This document shows, piece by piece, positions 50,639 through 59,774 of a DNA stretch of 64,000 nt. The notes under the pieces were generated by a model. That model did not search any database. It was not told the DNA's origin and was given only the letters and a program-made list of their open reading frames with translations. The first letter of the stretch is position 1, and each line of letters opens with the position of its first letter. The DNA comes from CAZWCX01 sp964632945. Its GTDB lineage: Bacteria > Planctomycetota > MHYJ01 > WSZJ01 > CAZWCX01. A program made the position numbers and the translations under genes. The stretch is from positions 1 through 64,000 of the forward strand of contig CAZWCX010000020.1 of the NCBI GenBank assembly GCA_964632945.1. Direction: 5' to 3'.

Positions 50639-51037
50639 CCTTGTTCCTGGAATTTGGACTCGGGGACAGCCTGTACCCCAGGCGGGTGGATGGGTTCCGA
50701 TTGCGTCGGGGGGGAGGAATCAGCGTCGGCAGAGACGTTACCAGATTCTGGATGCTGGTGTCAAAGAGGTTCCAAGAAGTTGCATCCACTTCCGGGCGAT
50801 CGAAAGGCGGCAGGGAAGAGGCCGGACCCTGGGGTTCGCATCCGGGAGCACCCGCGACCCCGCAGCGGCGGAAAGTCCAGGGCGTCCCGGCCGACGTGCC
50901 GGATCCGGGGACGCCCGGCGCGCGCAGGCCACCGAGCGGCCGGCTCGCGAACCGGGGGTCGGGGGAACATCTCCCTCGCTCCGCCCGGGGCGCCCCGGAC
51001 GGGAACCTTCGTCCCCCGTCGCTTCAGGACACCCGCG
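50639..51037. other. Intergenic region between co-oriented minus-strand genes
   Basis: This 399-bp gap holds the promoter candidate at 50735-50764. Further right is a strong hairpin, GGGCGTCCCGG (50880-50890) against CCGGGGACGCCC (50905-50916), which may end the upstream serine hydrolase transcript; it lacks a T-tract. The long plus-strand ORF crossing this gap has no start signal. Confidence 0.4.
50735..50764 (-). promoter_or_regulatory. Candidate sigma-70 promoter of the giant regulator gene
   Basis: On the minus strand a perfect -35 TTGACA (50759-50764) is followed after 18 bp by TAACGT (50735-50740), which keeps the key T, A and final T of the -10 box. It would give a leader of about 90 nt before the ATG at 50638. 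The surroundings are clearly AT-richer than average. Confidence 0.45.
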
Positions 51038-52132
51038 TCACCGCTTCACCGCCGCGCAGATCTTCTGCAGCAGCGGGTTGTCGAAATCGCTCATCGCCGC
51101 CGCGCGGCCCGGCGACCCCGACTCGCCCAGGCGGGTGATGACCAGATCGAGACTGCGAATGACGTAGATCTTGCTGTCCTTCGCGCCGAGGGCGGCGACC
51201 GTGTCCGTCGGGGCGTCGGGGAACAGCATCCCCTTCCGGGTTCGATCCAGATAGGGGGTTCGGTGGCTTGCGCTCCCGTTCAGCCACCACAAGTAGCCGT
51301 ACGCGCCGTTGTCGCTGCCGGAGGGCCTCGTGGCCATGTCGACGTACCGGGACGAGACGATCTGCTCCTTCCCCCAGCGCCCCCCCCGCAGGATCAGGAG
51401 GCCGAACCGGGCCATGTCCCGACAGGTCGTCTCCAGGCCGTGATGGGTCAATCGCTCCGAGTTCTCCGTGACGGACATCATCGCGCAGCGCGATTGCAGC
51501 ATGCCGATCCGCCGGAACAGCACCTCCTGTGCGAACTCGTCGCGCGTCTTCTTCGTCGCCCGGTGGATCAGGGTGCCGACCAGTCCATACGCCGGATTGC
51601 AATACGCCCAGCGGGTTCCCGGGTCGTAATCCAGGGGAAGGTCGAGCGCGAATCCGGTCTTGTCCTTCGCGCGCATGTGTTCGATCATGTCGGAGCGCAC
51701 GGAAGAGTGAAGCCCCGAGGTCATCGTGAGCAGGTGGCGGACCGTAATCTTCTCTTTCTCCGTCCCCTTCCATTCGTGGAACCAGGTCGACGCGCTCTCG
51801 TCCAGGTCCGGAATGAACCCGCGTTCGTGGGCGATGCCGACCAGCACGCTGTCCACGCTCTTCTGCGCGGAGTACATGTCCCGAACCGTCTGCCGGCTCC
51901 AGCCGTTCCAGTACCGTTCCGCCACGATGCGGCCGCCGCGCACCACGACGAGGCCGTGCGAGTTCCGCTCGCCGGCGAACGCCAGTGCCTCTTCGAGAAG
52001 CCTCGGGTCCATGCCCGCCTCGACCGGCGGGATCGCTTCCCACTCTCGATCGGGAACGTACGGTCCTTCCGCGAGCGTGATCGCGGGGAGCAGCAAGAGG
52101 AGCAGGACGGCGGGGCAAGCGAGTCTCTTCAT
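51038..52132 (-). CDS. Exported serine hydrolase (beta-lactamase/S12 family)
   Basis: The 364-residue protein starts with a signal peptide (LACPAVLLLLLLPAITLAEG). Its catalytic domain has the S-x-x-K motif SAQK near residue 94 and Y-x-N as YCN near residue 193, with the usual VRHLLTMTSGL helix between them. The third motif (H/K-T/S-G) is not clear and may be LGAKDS. The family holds esterases, nylon-oligomer hydrolases and D-aminopeptidases. It is divergent from an exported esterase gene 146 bp away. It has no ribosome site of note. Confidence 0.85.
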   Translation of the reverse strand: MKRLACPAVLLLLLLPAITLAEGPYVPDREWEAIPPVEAGMDPRLLEEALAFAGERNSHGLVVVRGGRIVAERYWNGWSRQTVRDMYSAQKSVDSVLVGIAHERGFIPDLDESASTWFHEWKGTEKEKITVRHLLTMTSGLHSSVRSDMIEHMRAKDKTGFALDLPLDYDPGTRWAYCNPAYGLVGTLIHRATKKTRDEFAQEVLFRRIGMLQSRCAMMSVTENSERLTHHGLETTCRDMARFGLLILRGGRWGKEQIVSSRYVDMATRPSGSDNGAYGYLWWLNGSASHRTPYLDRTRKGMLFPDAPTDTVAALGAKDSKIYVIRSLDLVITRLGESGSPGRAAAMSDFDNPLLQKICAAVKR

Positions 52133-52278
52133 GCGGACAGAGTACCGCAGCACGCGCCCGGGGGGTTTCGGAAATCTGCATTGCACCTCGGATCCGACAC
52201 GTTCGACCGCCGCCGATAAATCGACGCCGGAGGCGGGATTCGGCGGAACCCGCCCGCGAGTTCCGGGTTTCCAGGGGC

Positions 52279-53046
52279 ATGAGCACCTTCCACGCCGCCC
52301 TCTGGGTCCTCTGGCTCTCCGCCGCTCCCGTCGAGATGAAATGGCGGGTCGACGGAGAAGTCCGCCAGGCCCTGGTCTACGCCCCCGTGCAGGCGACCGC
52401 ATCGCCGCCGCCGCTCGTCTTCTCGTTCCACGGGCACGGCGGCACGATGAAGAGCGCGGCGGGAAAGTTCCGGTTCCACGAAGAGTGGCCGGAGGCCGTC
52501 GTCGTCTATCCGCAGGGACTGCCCACGCCGGGGATGACCGATCCGGAAGGGAAGAAGCCCGGATGGCAAAAGGTCCCCGGGGACTTGGGGGACCGGGACC
52601 TCGCGTTCTTCGACGTCATGCTCGCCGCGATGAAAGAGAAGTACGGGATCGACGCGCGCCGCGTCTACGCGACGGGGCACTCGAACGGAGGCGGGTTCAC
52701 CTACCTCCTCTGGGCCGAGCGCGCCGAGGTGCTCGCCGCCCTGGCCCCCTCTTCGGGGGGACGCGCGCGGCTCGCCGAGGTCGCCCGCATACCTCTCCCG
52801 GTGTTTCACCTGGCGGGAACGGCGGATCGGGTCGTCCCGATCGAGTCGCAGGAACGAATGATGGCCGCCGCGCGCGCGCGCAATGGCTGCGAAGAGCAGG
52901 GCAGGCCCTGGCGCGGCTCGTGCACGCTCTACCCCTCGGCGGGTGGCACGCCGGTCGTCACGTACGTGCACGACGGCGGCCATGCCTACCCAGATCGGGC
53001 GACGTCTCTGATCGTGAAGTTCTTCCAGGAGTATCCATCGTCCTGA
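52279..53046 (+). CDS. Exported LpqC/PHB-depolymerase-like esterase
   Basis: The 255-residue alpha/beta hydrolase has a short N-terminal hydrophobic segment. The oxyanion region is VFSFHGHGG, the nucleophile elbow is GHSNGG, the acid is Asp in GTADRVVP and the base is His in DGGHAYP, the layout of polyhydroxybutyrate-depolymerase/feruloyl-esterase-like proteins (LpqC group). A Trp-rich KPGWQKVPGDLGDRDLAFFD segment is also typical. It should cleave ester bonds of external polymers or carbohydrate esters. The start could be a few codons later. Confidence 0.85.
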   Translation: MSTFHAALWVLWLSAAPVEMKWRVDGEVRQALVYAPVQATASPPPLVFSFHGHGGTMKSAAGKFRFHEEWPEAVVVYPQGLPTPGMTDPEGKKPGWQKVPGDLGDRDLAFFDVMLAAMKEKYGIDARRVYATGHSNGGGFTYLLWAERAEVLAALAPSSGGRARLAEVARIPLPVFHLAGTADRVVPIESQERMMAAARARNGCEEQGRPWRGSCTLYPSAGGTPVVTYVHDGGHAYPDRATSLIVKFFQEYPSS

Positions 53047-53284
53047 TGGGGTCGATTCGCGCCGCCCAGCGCCGATCTCCCCACCCCGGTCCGTGAAGCC
53101 GCCGCTGCACCGGCACGGGAGCAACCCCGGCCCCGGAACCCTCCCCGCTTCGCCCGGAACCCCGAACGCGAACGGTGCGGACGACCCCGACCGGACGCCT
53201 TGACGGAGTGGGACCCACACCCTACGATGCCGGAATCGGACCAGCCCGGTCCGCATGGCCAGGGGCGTTCGGGAGGAATCCACC

Positions 53285-54322
53285 ATGGGCGCGTCGAATC
53301 GTCTTGTGGCCGCGGCCCTGTTCCTGTGCGTGCCGGCGCTCGGGGCCGATACGGTGGAACTCTCCGACGGCTCCACGGTTGCCGGCCGCGTGTCCATCCT
53401 TCGCGACGGCAGCGTCGAGGTCTGGACGGCGAAGGGACTCGAGGCCGTGACGCGGGAGCGGCTGCGTCGAATCCTTCCCGACGGGGCCGGCGAAGACACC
53501 CCGGTCGAACCTCCGGTCTTCGAGTCCAGCGGGGAGGCACTGCCCGAGGCCTACTCCGACCCGAACGCGAAGCACGGCAAGGTCTACCTCGAGGATCTCA
53601 AGGGGGCGGATGCGACGCTGCAGATCCGGGCCGTTCGGGCGATCGGGCAACTCAAGCATTCCGCCGCGCTGGAGCCGTTGCTCGACCTGCTGATGAAACC
53701 CGCGCCCCCCGGAGCCGTCCGCCACCTGCACTATGCGCTGCACCGACTCGACCGGGGCGCCGTCCTCCGCTCCCTGCGCCGACGCGTCTCCGAGAAGATG
53801 CCCTCCGAGCAGGCCCATGCCGCGCTCGACTGGTGCTTCCCGGTCAAGGACGCCCAGGCCGCGCGCTGCGCCATCGAACTCTACTACCACATGGACCCCG
53901 GAGTCTCGACCCGGGCGCGCTCCTTCCTGGTCCTCCGCCGCAAGGTGGGCGTGCCCGCGCTCCTCGAAGTCGGCGCCCGTCTGCGCGGCGAGAATCTCCG
54001 CATGGCCGCCCGCCTCCTCGGCGAGATCGGCGACCCCGCCGCCGTGCCCTGGTTGGCCTCCCTCTGCTCCGAAGTACCCGACGACAACCCCGACCGCGAT
54101 GCCGCGATGGAGGCGATCGGGAAGATCGGGCTGCCGGGCGCTCCCGCCCTGGTAACCGCGCTCGCCGGGAACAATTCGAAGTGGGTCTGCGTGGCGCTGC
54201 AACGGATGTCCGGAAAGCCTTACACGCGCGAACGGTCCGACCAATGGAAGGCGTGGCTCAAGGACAACCGCCGCGCCGTCGAGGCGGCATCGCGAGCGCG
54301 ATTCCCTGAAGACTACAAGTAG
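53285..54322 (+). CDS. Exported HEAT-repeat protein
   Basis: The 345-residue protein starts at the ATG at 53285 (GGGAGGAA upstream). Its signal peptide is LVAAALFLCVPALGAD. A small beta domain follows (DTVELSDGSTVAGRVSILRDGSVEVWTAKG), as seen at the start of many exported planctomycete-type proteins. Then come about six HEAT-like helical pairs (IRAVRAIGQLKHSAALEPLLDLL; AARLLGEIGDPAAVPWLASL). Such scaffolds bind other proteins. The msrA and second HEAT gene downstream may share the transcript. Confidence 0.8.
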   Translation: MGASNRLVAAALFLCVPALGADTVELSDGSTVAGRVSILRDGSVEVWTAKGLEAVTRERLRRILPDGAGEDTPVEPPVFESSGEALPEAYSDPNAKHGKVYLEDLKGADATLQIRAVRAIGQLKHSAALEPLLDLLMKPAPPGAVRHLHYALHRLDRGAVLRSLRRRVSEKMPSEQAHAALDWCFPVKDAQAARCAIELYYHMDPGVSTRARSFLVLRRKVGVPALLEVGARLRGENLRMAARLLGEIGDPAAVPWLASLCSEVPDDNPDRDAAMEAIGKIGLPGAPALVTALAGNNSKWVCVALQRMSGKPYTRERSDQWKAWLKDNRRAVEAASRARFPEDYK

Positions 54323-54375
54323 GAGAAGCTCACCCGCTCCCGTCGGCCGGCTCATGTTCCTCCAGGAGATACGCC

Positions 54376-55041
54376 ATGTTCGGCAAAGCCGCGATCCCGC
54401 ACCGCATGTACTGGACTCTGCTCCTGGCGCTCCTCGCCGTCACCGGCCGCGCCGAGGAGAAACCCGTGGAGATGCCTCCGGACGAAAAGGTCGAGGCCGA
54501 CGCGAAGCACCTGCGCACCGCAACGCTCGGCGGCGGTTGTTTCTGGTGCGTCGAGGCGGTGTATCAGAATCTCGCCGGGGTGAAGCGCGTCGTCTCCGGG
54601 TACGCGGGCGGAACGACGGAGAACCCCACCTACGAGGCCGTGTGCGCGGGGATCACCGGCCACGCGGAAGTGTGTCAGATCGTCTTCGATCCGGAGAAGG
54701 TGACCTACGGGGAGATCCTCGAGGTCTTCTTCAAGACCCACGATCCGACGACGCTGAACCGCCAGGGGAATGATCTGGGCACGCAATACCGCTCGATCAT
54801 CCTCTACCATGACGACACGCAGCGGGACGCGGCCGCAAAGAAGAAGAAGGACCTGGACGAGTCGAAGGCGTTCCAGAATCCCATCGTCACCGAGATCGTC
54901 CCGTTCAAGGTCTTTTACGAGGCGGAAGAGAAGCACCAGGACTTTTTTGCCCGCAATCCGAATCAGGGGTATTGCCGCGCCGTGGTGCGCCCCAAGGTCG
55001 ACAAGTTCAAGAAGGAATTCGAGGACAAGATCAAGAAGTGA
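54376..55041 (+). CDS. msrA: Exported peptide methionine sulfoxide reductase MsrA
   Basis: The 221-residue protein reduces methionine-S-sulfoxide in proteins using a Cys sulfenate mechanism. The catalytic motif GGGCFWCVEAVYQNLAGV, then SGYAGGTTENPTYEAVC, GHAEVCQIVFDP and LNRQGNDLGTQYRS, are all present, as is the C-terminal resolving Cys region GYCRAVV. A signal peptide (YWTLLLALLAVTGRAEE) precedes the enzyme domain, so it should repair periplasmic or surface proteins. It is flanked by two exported HEAT proteins. Confidence 0.96.
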   Translation: MFGKAAIPHRMYWTLLLALLAVTGRAEEKPVEMPPDEKVEADAKHLRTATLGGGCFWCVEAVYQNLAGVKRVVSGYAGGTTENPTYEAVCAGITGHAEVCQIVFDPEKVTYGEILEVFFKTHDPTTLNRQGNDLGTQYRSIILYHDDTQRDAAAKKKKDLDESKAFQNPIVTEIVPFKVFYEAEEKHQDFFARNPNQGYCRAVVRPKVDKFKKEFEDKIKK

Positions 55042-55162
55042 CGGCGAGTGCGCCCCTCCCCCGAGACGGCCGCCGCGCCGGCGATTGCTTGCAGGCCGTC
55101 GGCGCCCGTGACAGAGTAGCTTCGGTCCGATCGACCCCGGTCTGGCTGGAAGGAGACCCGCC

Positions 55163-56221
55163 GTGAAGGCAACCCCGCTCGCGACCCTGACCCTCCTCGC
55201 GGCCTTTTTGATTCCCGCGCGCGCCGAGGACCCGTACGTCCGCGCCTCGGCCCTCGCCGGGGGCGACACGGAACTCGAAGAGGCGGTCGTGCTCCTGTGG
55301 GGTCCGGGAACACCCGAATCGAAGGTCGACCGGGTGTTCGGACTGCAGCGGACCGGGCGGGACGCGCGGGGGACCCGGGTGGCGGGCATTCTCGCGGCCC
55401 TGGTCGATTCCGGGATCGCCGCGCTGGATGCGGAGCCGTCCGCGCACGAGGGCCGGAAGCGCTATCCGTCGCTGCGAATCGCCGCGATCCGCGCCATCGG
55501 GGAGGTCGGGGACGGGTCATCGGTCGCGGCCGTCGTGCCGTGGCTCGCGGATCCGCGAATGGAAGTGCGATTTACGGCGGTCCAGGCGCTCGGCTTCCTG
55601 GGCGATCCCGCCGGAATCGAGCCGCTGCGGGCGCGGCTCGAGGATGCCGATCCGAAGGTTCAGGAGATGGCCGCGATTCATGTGAAGCGACTCGAAGGGT
55701 TCGCCGCGGCGCGCGCCGATCTCGCCTCGGCGGATCCGGCGGCGCGCGCGCGGGCGTGTCGAACGCTGGCCGACGCGAAGCAGACGGGCTCGGCGGCGGC
55801 GATTGCAAAACTCCTGGGAGACGCGGCGGAGGGGGTGCGCGCCGCGGCGGCGGCCGCCCTGGGGGACCTGGGCCATGCGGCGGGCGCGGAAGGACTGGCC
55901 GGGCTGCTGGCCGACCCCTCGGCGACGGTCAAGCACAGCGCGGTCCTCGCGCTCGGAAAACTCGGTGCCCGCGAACAGGCCGGCGCCGCGCGACGCCTGC
56001 TCGCGGATCCCGACGCCGGCGTCCGGGCGGGCGCCGCCTACGCCTGCAGTCGGTTCAAGGACCAGGAGGCGATCCCCGCTCTGGCCGGTCTGCTGGACGA
56101 CCGTGCCGTCGCACCGAACGCGGCGGCGGCGATGGGAACGATTCTCGACACGGGGTGGGGCCAGAATCCGTCGGGCGTGGAAGCGGCCCGCGCGTGGTGG
56201 CAGGAACACGGGAAGCGCTGA
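55163..56221 (+). CDS. Exported HEAT-repeat protein
   Basis: The 352-residue protein has a signal peptide (ATLTLLAAFLIPARAED). It then has at least six clear HEAT/PBS-type repeats with the pattern A-V-x-A-L-G-x-L-G-D-x-x-x-x-x-x-L (IRAIGEVGDGSSVAAVVPWL; AVQALGFLGDPAGIEPLRARL; AAAALGDLGHAAGAEGLAGLL; AVLALGKLGAREQAGAARRLL). It is a protein-binding solenoid in the cell envelope. A good ribosome site (AAGGAG) precedes the ATG. The next two genes follow at 10 bp and by overlap. Confidence 0.85.
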   Translation: MKATPLATLTLLAAFLIPARAEDPYVRASALAGGDTELEEAVVLLWGPGTPESKVDRVFGLQRTGRDARGTRVAGILAALVDSGIAALDAEPSAHEGRKRYPSLRIAAIRAIGEVGDGSSVAAVVPWLADPRMEVRFTAVQALGFLGDPAGIEPLRARLEDADPKVQEMAAIHVKRLEGFAAARADLASADPAARARACRTLADAKQTGSAAAIAKLLGDAAEGVRAAAAAALGDLGHAAGAEGLAGLLADPSATVKHSAVLALGKLGAREQAGAARRLLADPDAGVRAGAAYACSRFKDQEAIPALAGLLDDRAVAPNAAAAMGTILDTGWGQNPSGVEAARAWWQEHGKR

Positions 56222-56231
56222 GGCCGACGGC

Positions 56232-56726
56232 ATGCATCCCCACGAAGACCTGATCCGCCGCTTCTACGCGGCCTTCCAACGCCGCGACGCGTCGGCCATG
56301 GCCGATTGCTACCATCCCGACGTTGAATTCTCCGACCCCGCCTTTCCCGGCCTGCGCGGAGCCCGCGCCGTCGGGATGTGGCGAATGCTCTGCGAGCGGG
56401 GCGCCGACCTGCGCATCGAGTTCGGCGACGTCGCCGCGGACGATCGCGCGGGACGAGCGCGCTGGGAGGCCTGGTACACGTTCTCCCTCACCGGCCGCCC
56501 CGTCCACAATGTCATTCGGGCCGAGTTCGAGTTTCGGGACGGACGGATCGTCCGGCACACGGACCGCTTCGACCTCCACAAGTGGATGTCGATGGCGCTC
56601 GGCTGGCGCGGCCGGGTGTTCGGCTGGCTGCCGCCGGTGCAGCGCGGGGCGCAACGCAAGTTCGCGCGGGTCCTCGACGCCTATCTCGCCGCGCCGGGCC
56701 CGGCGGGCGCCGGCGGTGCCTCGTGA
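56232..56726 (+). CDS. SnoaL-like (NTF2-fold) protein
   Basis: The 164-residue protein opens with the SnoaL pattern DLIRRFYAAFQRRDASAMADCYHPDVEFSDPAFPGLRGARAVGMWR. The beta-sheet of the NTF2 cone follows (VHNVIRAEFEFRDGRIVRHTDRFD). Members are small-molecule isomerases/hydrolases or binding proteins. The C-terminal half is extended by a basic helix. It ends in TGA overlapping the GTG start of the Nudix gene (GTGA), so they are co-translated. Substrate unknown. Confidence 0.85.
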   Translation: MHPHEDLIRRFYAAFQRRDASAMADCYHPDVEFSDPAFPGLRGARAVGMWRMLCERGADLRIEFGDVAADDRAGRARWEAWYTFSLTGRPVHNVIRAEFEFRDGRIVRHTDRFDLHKWMSMALGWRGRVFGWLPPVQRGAQRKFARVLDAYLAAPGPAGAGGAS

Positions 56727-57190
56727 CGGCGCCCGCAGGGCCGGGCTACCGAATCGCCGTCGCCCTCATCCTGCTCGACGCGGAGGACCGCTTCCTCGTG
56801 CTCGAGCGCGCCACGAACCCCCCGGGCTGGGCGCCGCCGGGGGGACGGTGCGAGCCGCCCGAGTCCCCCAATGCCACCGTGGTCCGGGAACTGCGCGAAG
56901 AAACCGGCCTCTCCTGTTCCCGGTTCATGGTCTTCAACACCTGGTACGGGGACATCGGCCCCCATCGGACCGTCGGCCTCGATTATGTCGGTCTGGCCGA
57001 GGAAGGCGAAGTCCGGCTCTCGTCCGAGCACCGGGCCTTTCGATGGCTCACCCTGGACGGCCTTGCGCGCGCGGGCCTGCCGATGGCGACGGGGTTCGAG
57101 CCGCGGTTCTTCGAACGCGCCGTGCGGGTGGCCCGGGACGTCCTGCGCCGGCTTCCCCCCGGCGAGCAGCCCCTCTTCACGGCGATCTGA
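56723..57190 (+). CDS. Nudix hydrolase
   Basis: The 155-residue enzyme has a perfect Nudix box, G-x5-E-x7-R-E-x-x-E-E-x-G (GGRCEPPESPNATVVRELREETGL, residues about 39-61), and the preceding strand FLVLERATNPPGWAPPGG. Nudix enzymes hydrolyse nucleoside diphosphates linked to another moiety. The start is a GTG in a GTGA overlap with the SnoaL-like gene. Pairing of msrA and Nudix nearby hints at oxidative-damage repair, but the substrate cannot be read from sequence. Confidence 0.9.
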   Translation: MTAPAGPGYRIAVALILLDAEDRFLVLERATNPPGWAPPGGRCEPPESPNATVVRELREETGLSCSRFMVFNTWYGDIGPHRTVGLDYVGLAEEGEVRLSSEHRAFRWLTLDGLARAGLPMATGFEPRFFERAVRVARDVLRRLPPGEQPLFTAI

Positions 57191-57206
57191 CCCGGGAACC
57201 GCGCGG

Positions 57207-58775
57207 TCAGGGTCCCGCGATTCCGGCCCCCGACTCCGCCAGCGCGCGCACTTCCACGCGCAGGTCGTCGATCGCCGGACGCAGCGAGGCGTCGACGTGA
57301 TCGAGGTGGCGGCGACGGTCCGCGACCTCCCAAAACGTCTCCTCCCGCGCCTCTTGAACCTCCTGGAATGCCGTTTCGACCGTCTCGCGCCGGATCTTGG
57401 CAAGCTCGCGCACCAGGCGGCGGTCGACCTCCTTCTCCCCCGCTGCGCGCATCTTCGCGGCCAGGATGATGTGGGCCTTGACCACCCCGCCGAGTTCGGC
57501 CAGGGAGGTCTCGTCCCGGTCGAGGGAGATGAACAGGTTCAGGATCTCCGCGCGGTTCGGCACCTTCATCCGGTAGGCCTGGTCGACGATCTCCGCGAGG
57601 TCGTACGCCACCACGTTCAGCAGGTAGGGGATGCCCATCCGCGCCGCCTGGTGGCCGTAGTAGTCGAGATAGAAGGCGACGCGCGCCGCCCGCTCGGGCT
57701 GGAGCTCGAGCAGGGCCTGGGCGACGAGGCGGTACTGGTAGACGAAGCGGTAGAACGCCTGATTCCGGCGCGCCTGGAGGGCGACGCGGAGGAAGGTATT
57801 GAAGTAGAGAATCGTCATTTCGCGGGCCCCCGCGTCCCCCTGACGCGCCGACTCGACCGCGAAGTGCCGCGACAGGGAGGCCACGACCGCGACGGTCTCC
57901 GGCAACCGCTCCATGGCCAGGGGCAGGATCCGGAGCAGGTCGCCGAGGAGCGCCGCTTCGATCACCGCCCGATGGCGCTCGACGGCCGCCGCCACCTCGG
58001 GTCCCATCCCGTGCATCCGGCCGGAATCGACTCGGAACCACTCGTCGGGAAGGTGGGGCTTGACCCGGATGTAGTGGTCGAACAGGGAGCGGAAGGTCCG
58101 CAGAACGTGGTCGACGGTCTCCCGGTCGTACCGGTCCACAGACCGCAAGGCGATGTCCCCGAGGAACTGCACGTGCTGCACCGCCCCGGCGCACGCTTCC
58201 TGGATGACTTCCGGATCCGAACCTCCGCGCGCCCGCTCCATGCCGTCCACCACTCGCTGTCCGAGCCGAAACACGATGTTGGCGGGCACCAGGAAGCGCA
58301 GGACGTAGTACGTGTACGGAATGATGATCAGGGCGCCGGCCGCACCGGAGAGCAGGCAGAGGAGCACGCGCGTGCGGGGATCGCCGGAAAACCCGGGCGA
58401 CTCGATCACGAACTTGTTCCACAGCACGAACACGTTCGCCAGCACGAAGTACGAAAGGACGATGCGAGTCCCCCGGTCGGCGACGAAGAGATCGATCAAT
58501 TTGGGGGTATAGACGTTCGCGGTGAGCGGAATCGCAATGGCGCAGAGGGCGACCGTCGCCGACAGCCCGACTCCCAGCAACCGCGACACGTCGCGGAGGA
58601 TTTCGCTCGTGCGCCCCAGGGAGGCTCCGGTGCCGGGTGTTCCCGATCCGATCCATTCGAACCCGAACAGGAGCAGGACCGTGGCCACGAGCGCTCCGAC
58701 CCCGATCAGGCGCGGGCGCCCGGGGTGCGTGAAGGGGGAAGACGGCGCGGCGTGAAGTTCGGAGGGTTGATTCAT
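57207..58775 (-). CDS. DUF2254-like membrane protein
   Basis: The 522-residue protein has about four N-terminal membrane helices (25-165). In these, VALCAIAIPLTANVYTPKLIDLFVADRGTRIVLSYFV resembles the DUF2254 core, where the family has a similar T-L-x-x-S-x-x-x-x-P-R-x-L-x-x-x-x-x-D-R segment. The remaining 350 residues are helical and cytoplasmic, ending with coiled coil-like helices. Function of the family is unknown; some members look channel-like. It converges with the Nudix gene and diverges from creB. Confidence 0.65.
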   Translation of the reverse strand: MNQPSELHAAPSSPFTHPGRPRLIGVGALVATVLLLFGFEWIGSGTPGTGASLGRTSEILRDVSRLLGVGLSATVALCAIAIPLTANVYTPKLIDLFVADRGTRIVLSYFVLANVFVLWNKFVIESPGFSGDPRTRVLLCLLSGAAGALIIIPYTYYVLRFLVPANIVFRLGQRVVDGMERARGGSDPEVIQEACAGAVQHVQFLGDIALRSVDRYDRETVDHVLRTFRSLFDHYIRVKPHLPDEWFRVDSGRMHGMGPEVAAAVERHRAVIEAALLGDLLRILPLAMERLPETVAVVASLSRHFAVESARQGDAGAREMTILYFNTFLRVALQARRNQAFYRFVYQYRLVAQALLELQPERAARVAFYLDYYGHQAARMGIPYLLNVVAYDLAEIVDQAYRMKVPNRAEILNLFISLDRDETSLAELGGVVKAHIILAAKMRAAGEKEVDRRLVRELAKIRRETVETAFQEVQEAREETFWEVADRRRHLDHVDASLRPAIDDLRVEVRALAESGAGIAGP

Positions 58776-58964
58776 GTCGAACCGATGGTATCACCGGCTG
58801 CCGTCGACCGGCAAGATCCGGGCCACCCTCCCTCCGCCGGATCGACCGGGGGCCTCCGGCGCTCCGTCGCCAGCCCGCGATTGACGCGCCGCGCGTCGCC
58901 CGGATACGCTGACGCTCCGGTGTGCGCCCCGCGTCTTCCCACCTCCTCGGAGCGAGCCGCGATC

Positions 58965-59774
58965 ATGGCGGACATTCCTCGCCGCACGGTCCTTCTCGTG
59001 GAGGACGAGCCCGGCATCGCCGACGCCGCCGCGTACGCACTCGAGCGGGAAGGCTTCGAGATTGCGCGCGCGGCCACGCTCGGCGAGGCGCGCCGCCGGC
59101 TGGGCGGGGCGCCTGTCAGCTTCATCGTCCTGGATGTCGGCCTCCCCGACGGCAGCGGGTTCGACTTTTGCCGGGAAGTCCGCGCCCGCAGCGACGTCCC
59201 GATCCTCTTCCTGACCGCGCGCTCCGAGGAGGTCGACCGCGTGGTGGGCCTGGAACTCGGCGCGGACGATTACCTGGCAAAGCCGTTCAGCCCCCGCGAG
59301 CTCGCGGCACGGGTCAAGGCGGTCTTGCGCCGGGTCCGACCGGCCGCGCGGGGAGACGACTCGGACGCGCATGCGGACGCGCGGAGGGGGGAACCCCCGC
59401 CGCCGGTTGAGGCGCCCGCCAACCCCGAGGGGGTCGATCCCGGGCCGCGCACGACGGCAACGTCGGCTCGTGCGCAGGACGCATCCCCCTTCTCCATCGA
59501 CGAGGAACGTTGCCGGATCACCTACTTCGGCACGCCGCTGGAACTGTCGCGGTTGGAGTATCGCCTGCTCCTGGTCTTCCTCCGGCGCCCGGGGCGAGTC
59601 TACTCCCGCTCTCAGTTGCTCGACCTGGCCTGGGACGAACCGGATGCCAGCCTGGAACGGACGGTCGACTCCCATGTGAAGATGCTGCGCGCCAAGCTGC
59701 GGCGGGCCCGCTCCGACCTCGATCCGATCCAGACGCATCGCGGTCTCGGCTATTCGATGAGGGAAACGTGGTGA
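58965..59774 (+). CDS. creB: Response regulator CreB (OmpR family)
   Basis: The 269-residue protein has a receiver (1-120: EDE, acceptor Asp in VLDVGLPDGSGF, Thr in FLTARS, Lys in YLAKPF). A long Pro/Ala-rich linker (about 125-175) follows, then an OmpR-type winged helix (180-269: LELSRLEYRLLLVFLRRPGRVYSRSQLLDLAW, TVDSHVKMLRAKLRR). The linker is much longer than in enterobacterial CreB. Identity as CreB rests on the overlapping, very clear creC gene and a creD gene downstream. The ATG at 58965 was chosen because it starts the receiver; only a weak ribosome site is seen. Confidence 0.88.
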   Translation: MADIPRRTVLLVEDEPGIADAAAYALEREGFEIARAATLGEARRRLGGAPVSFIVLDVGLPDGSGFDFCREVRARSDVPILFLTARSEEVDRVVGLELGADDYLAKPFSPRELAARVKAVLRRVRPAARGDDSDAHADARRGEPPPPVEAPANPEGVDPGPRTTATSARAQDASPFSIDEERCRITYFGTPLELSRLEYRLLLVFLRRPGRVYSRSQLLDLAWDEPDASLERTVDSHVKMLRAKLRRARSDLDPIQTHRGLGYSMRETW

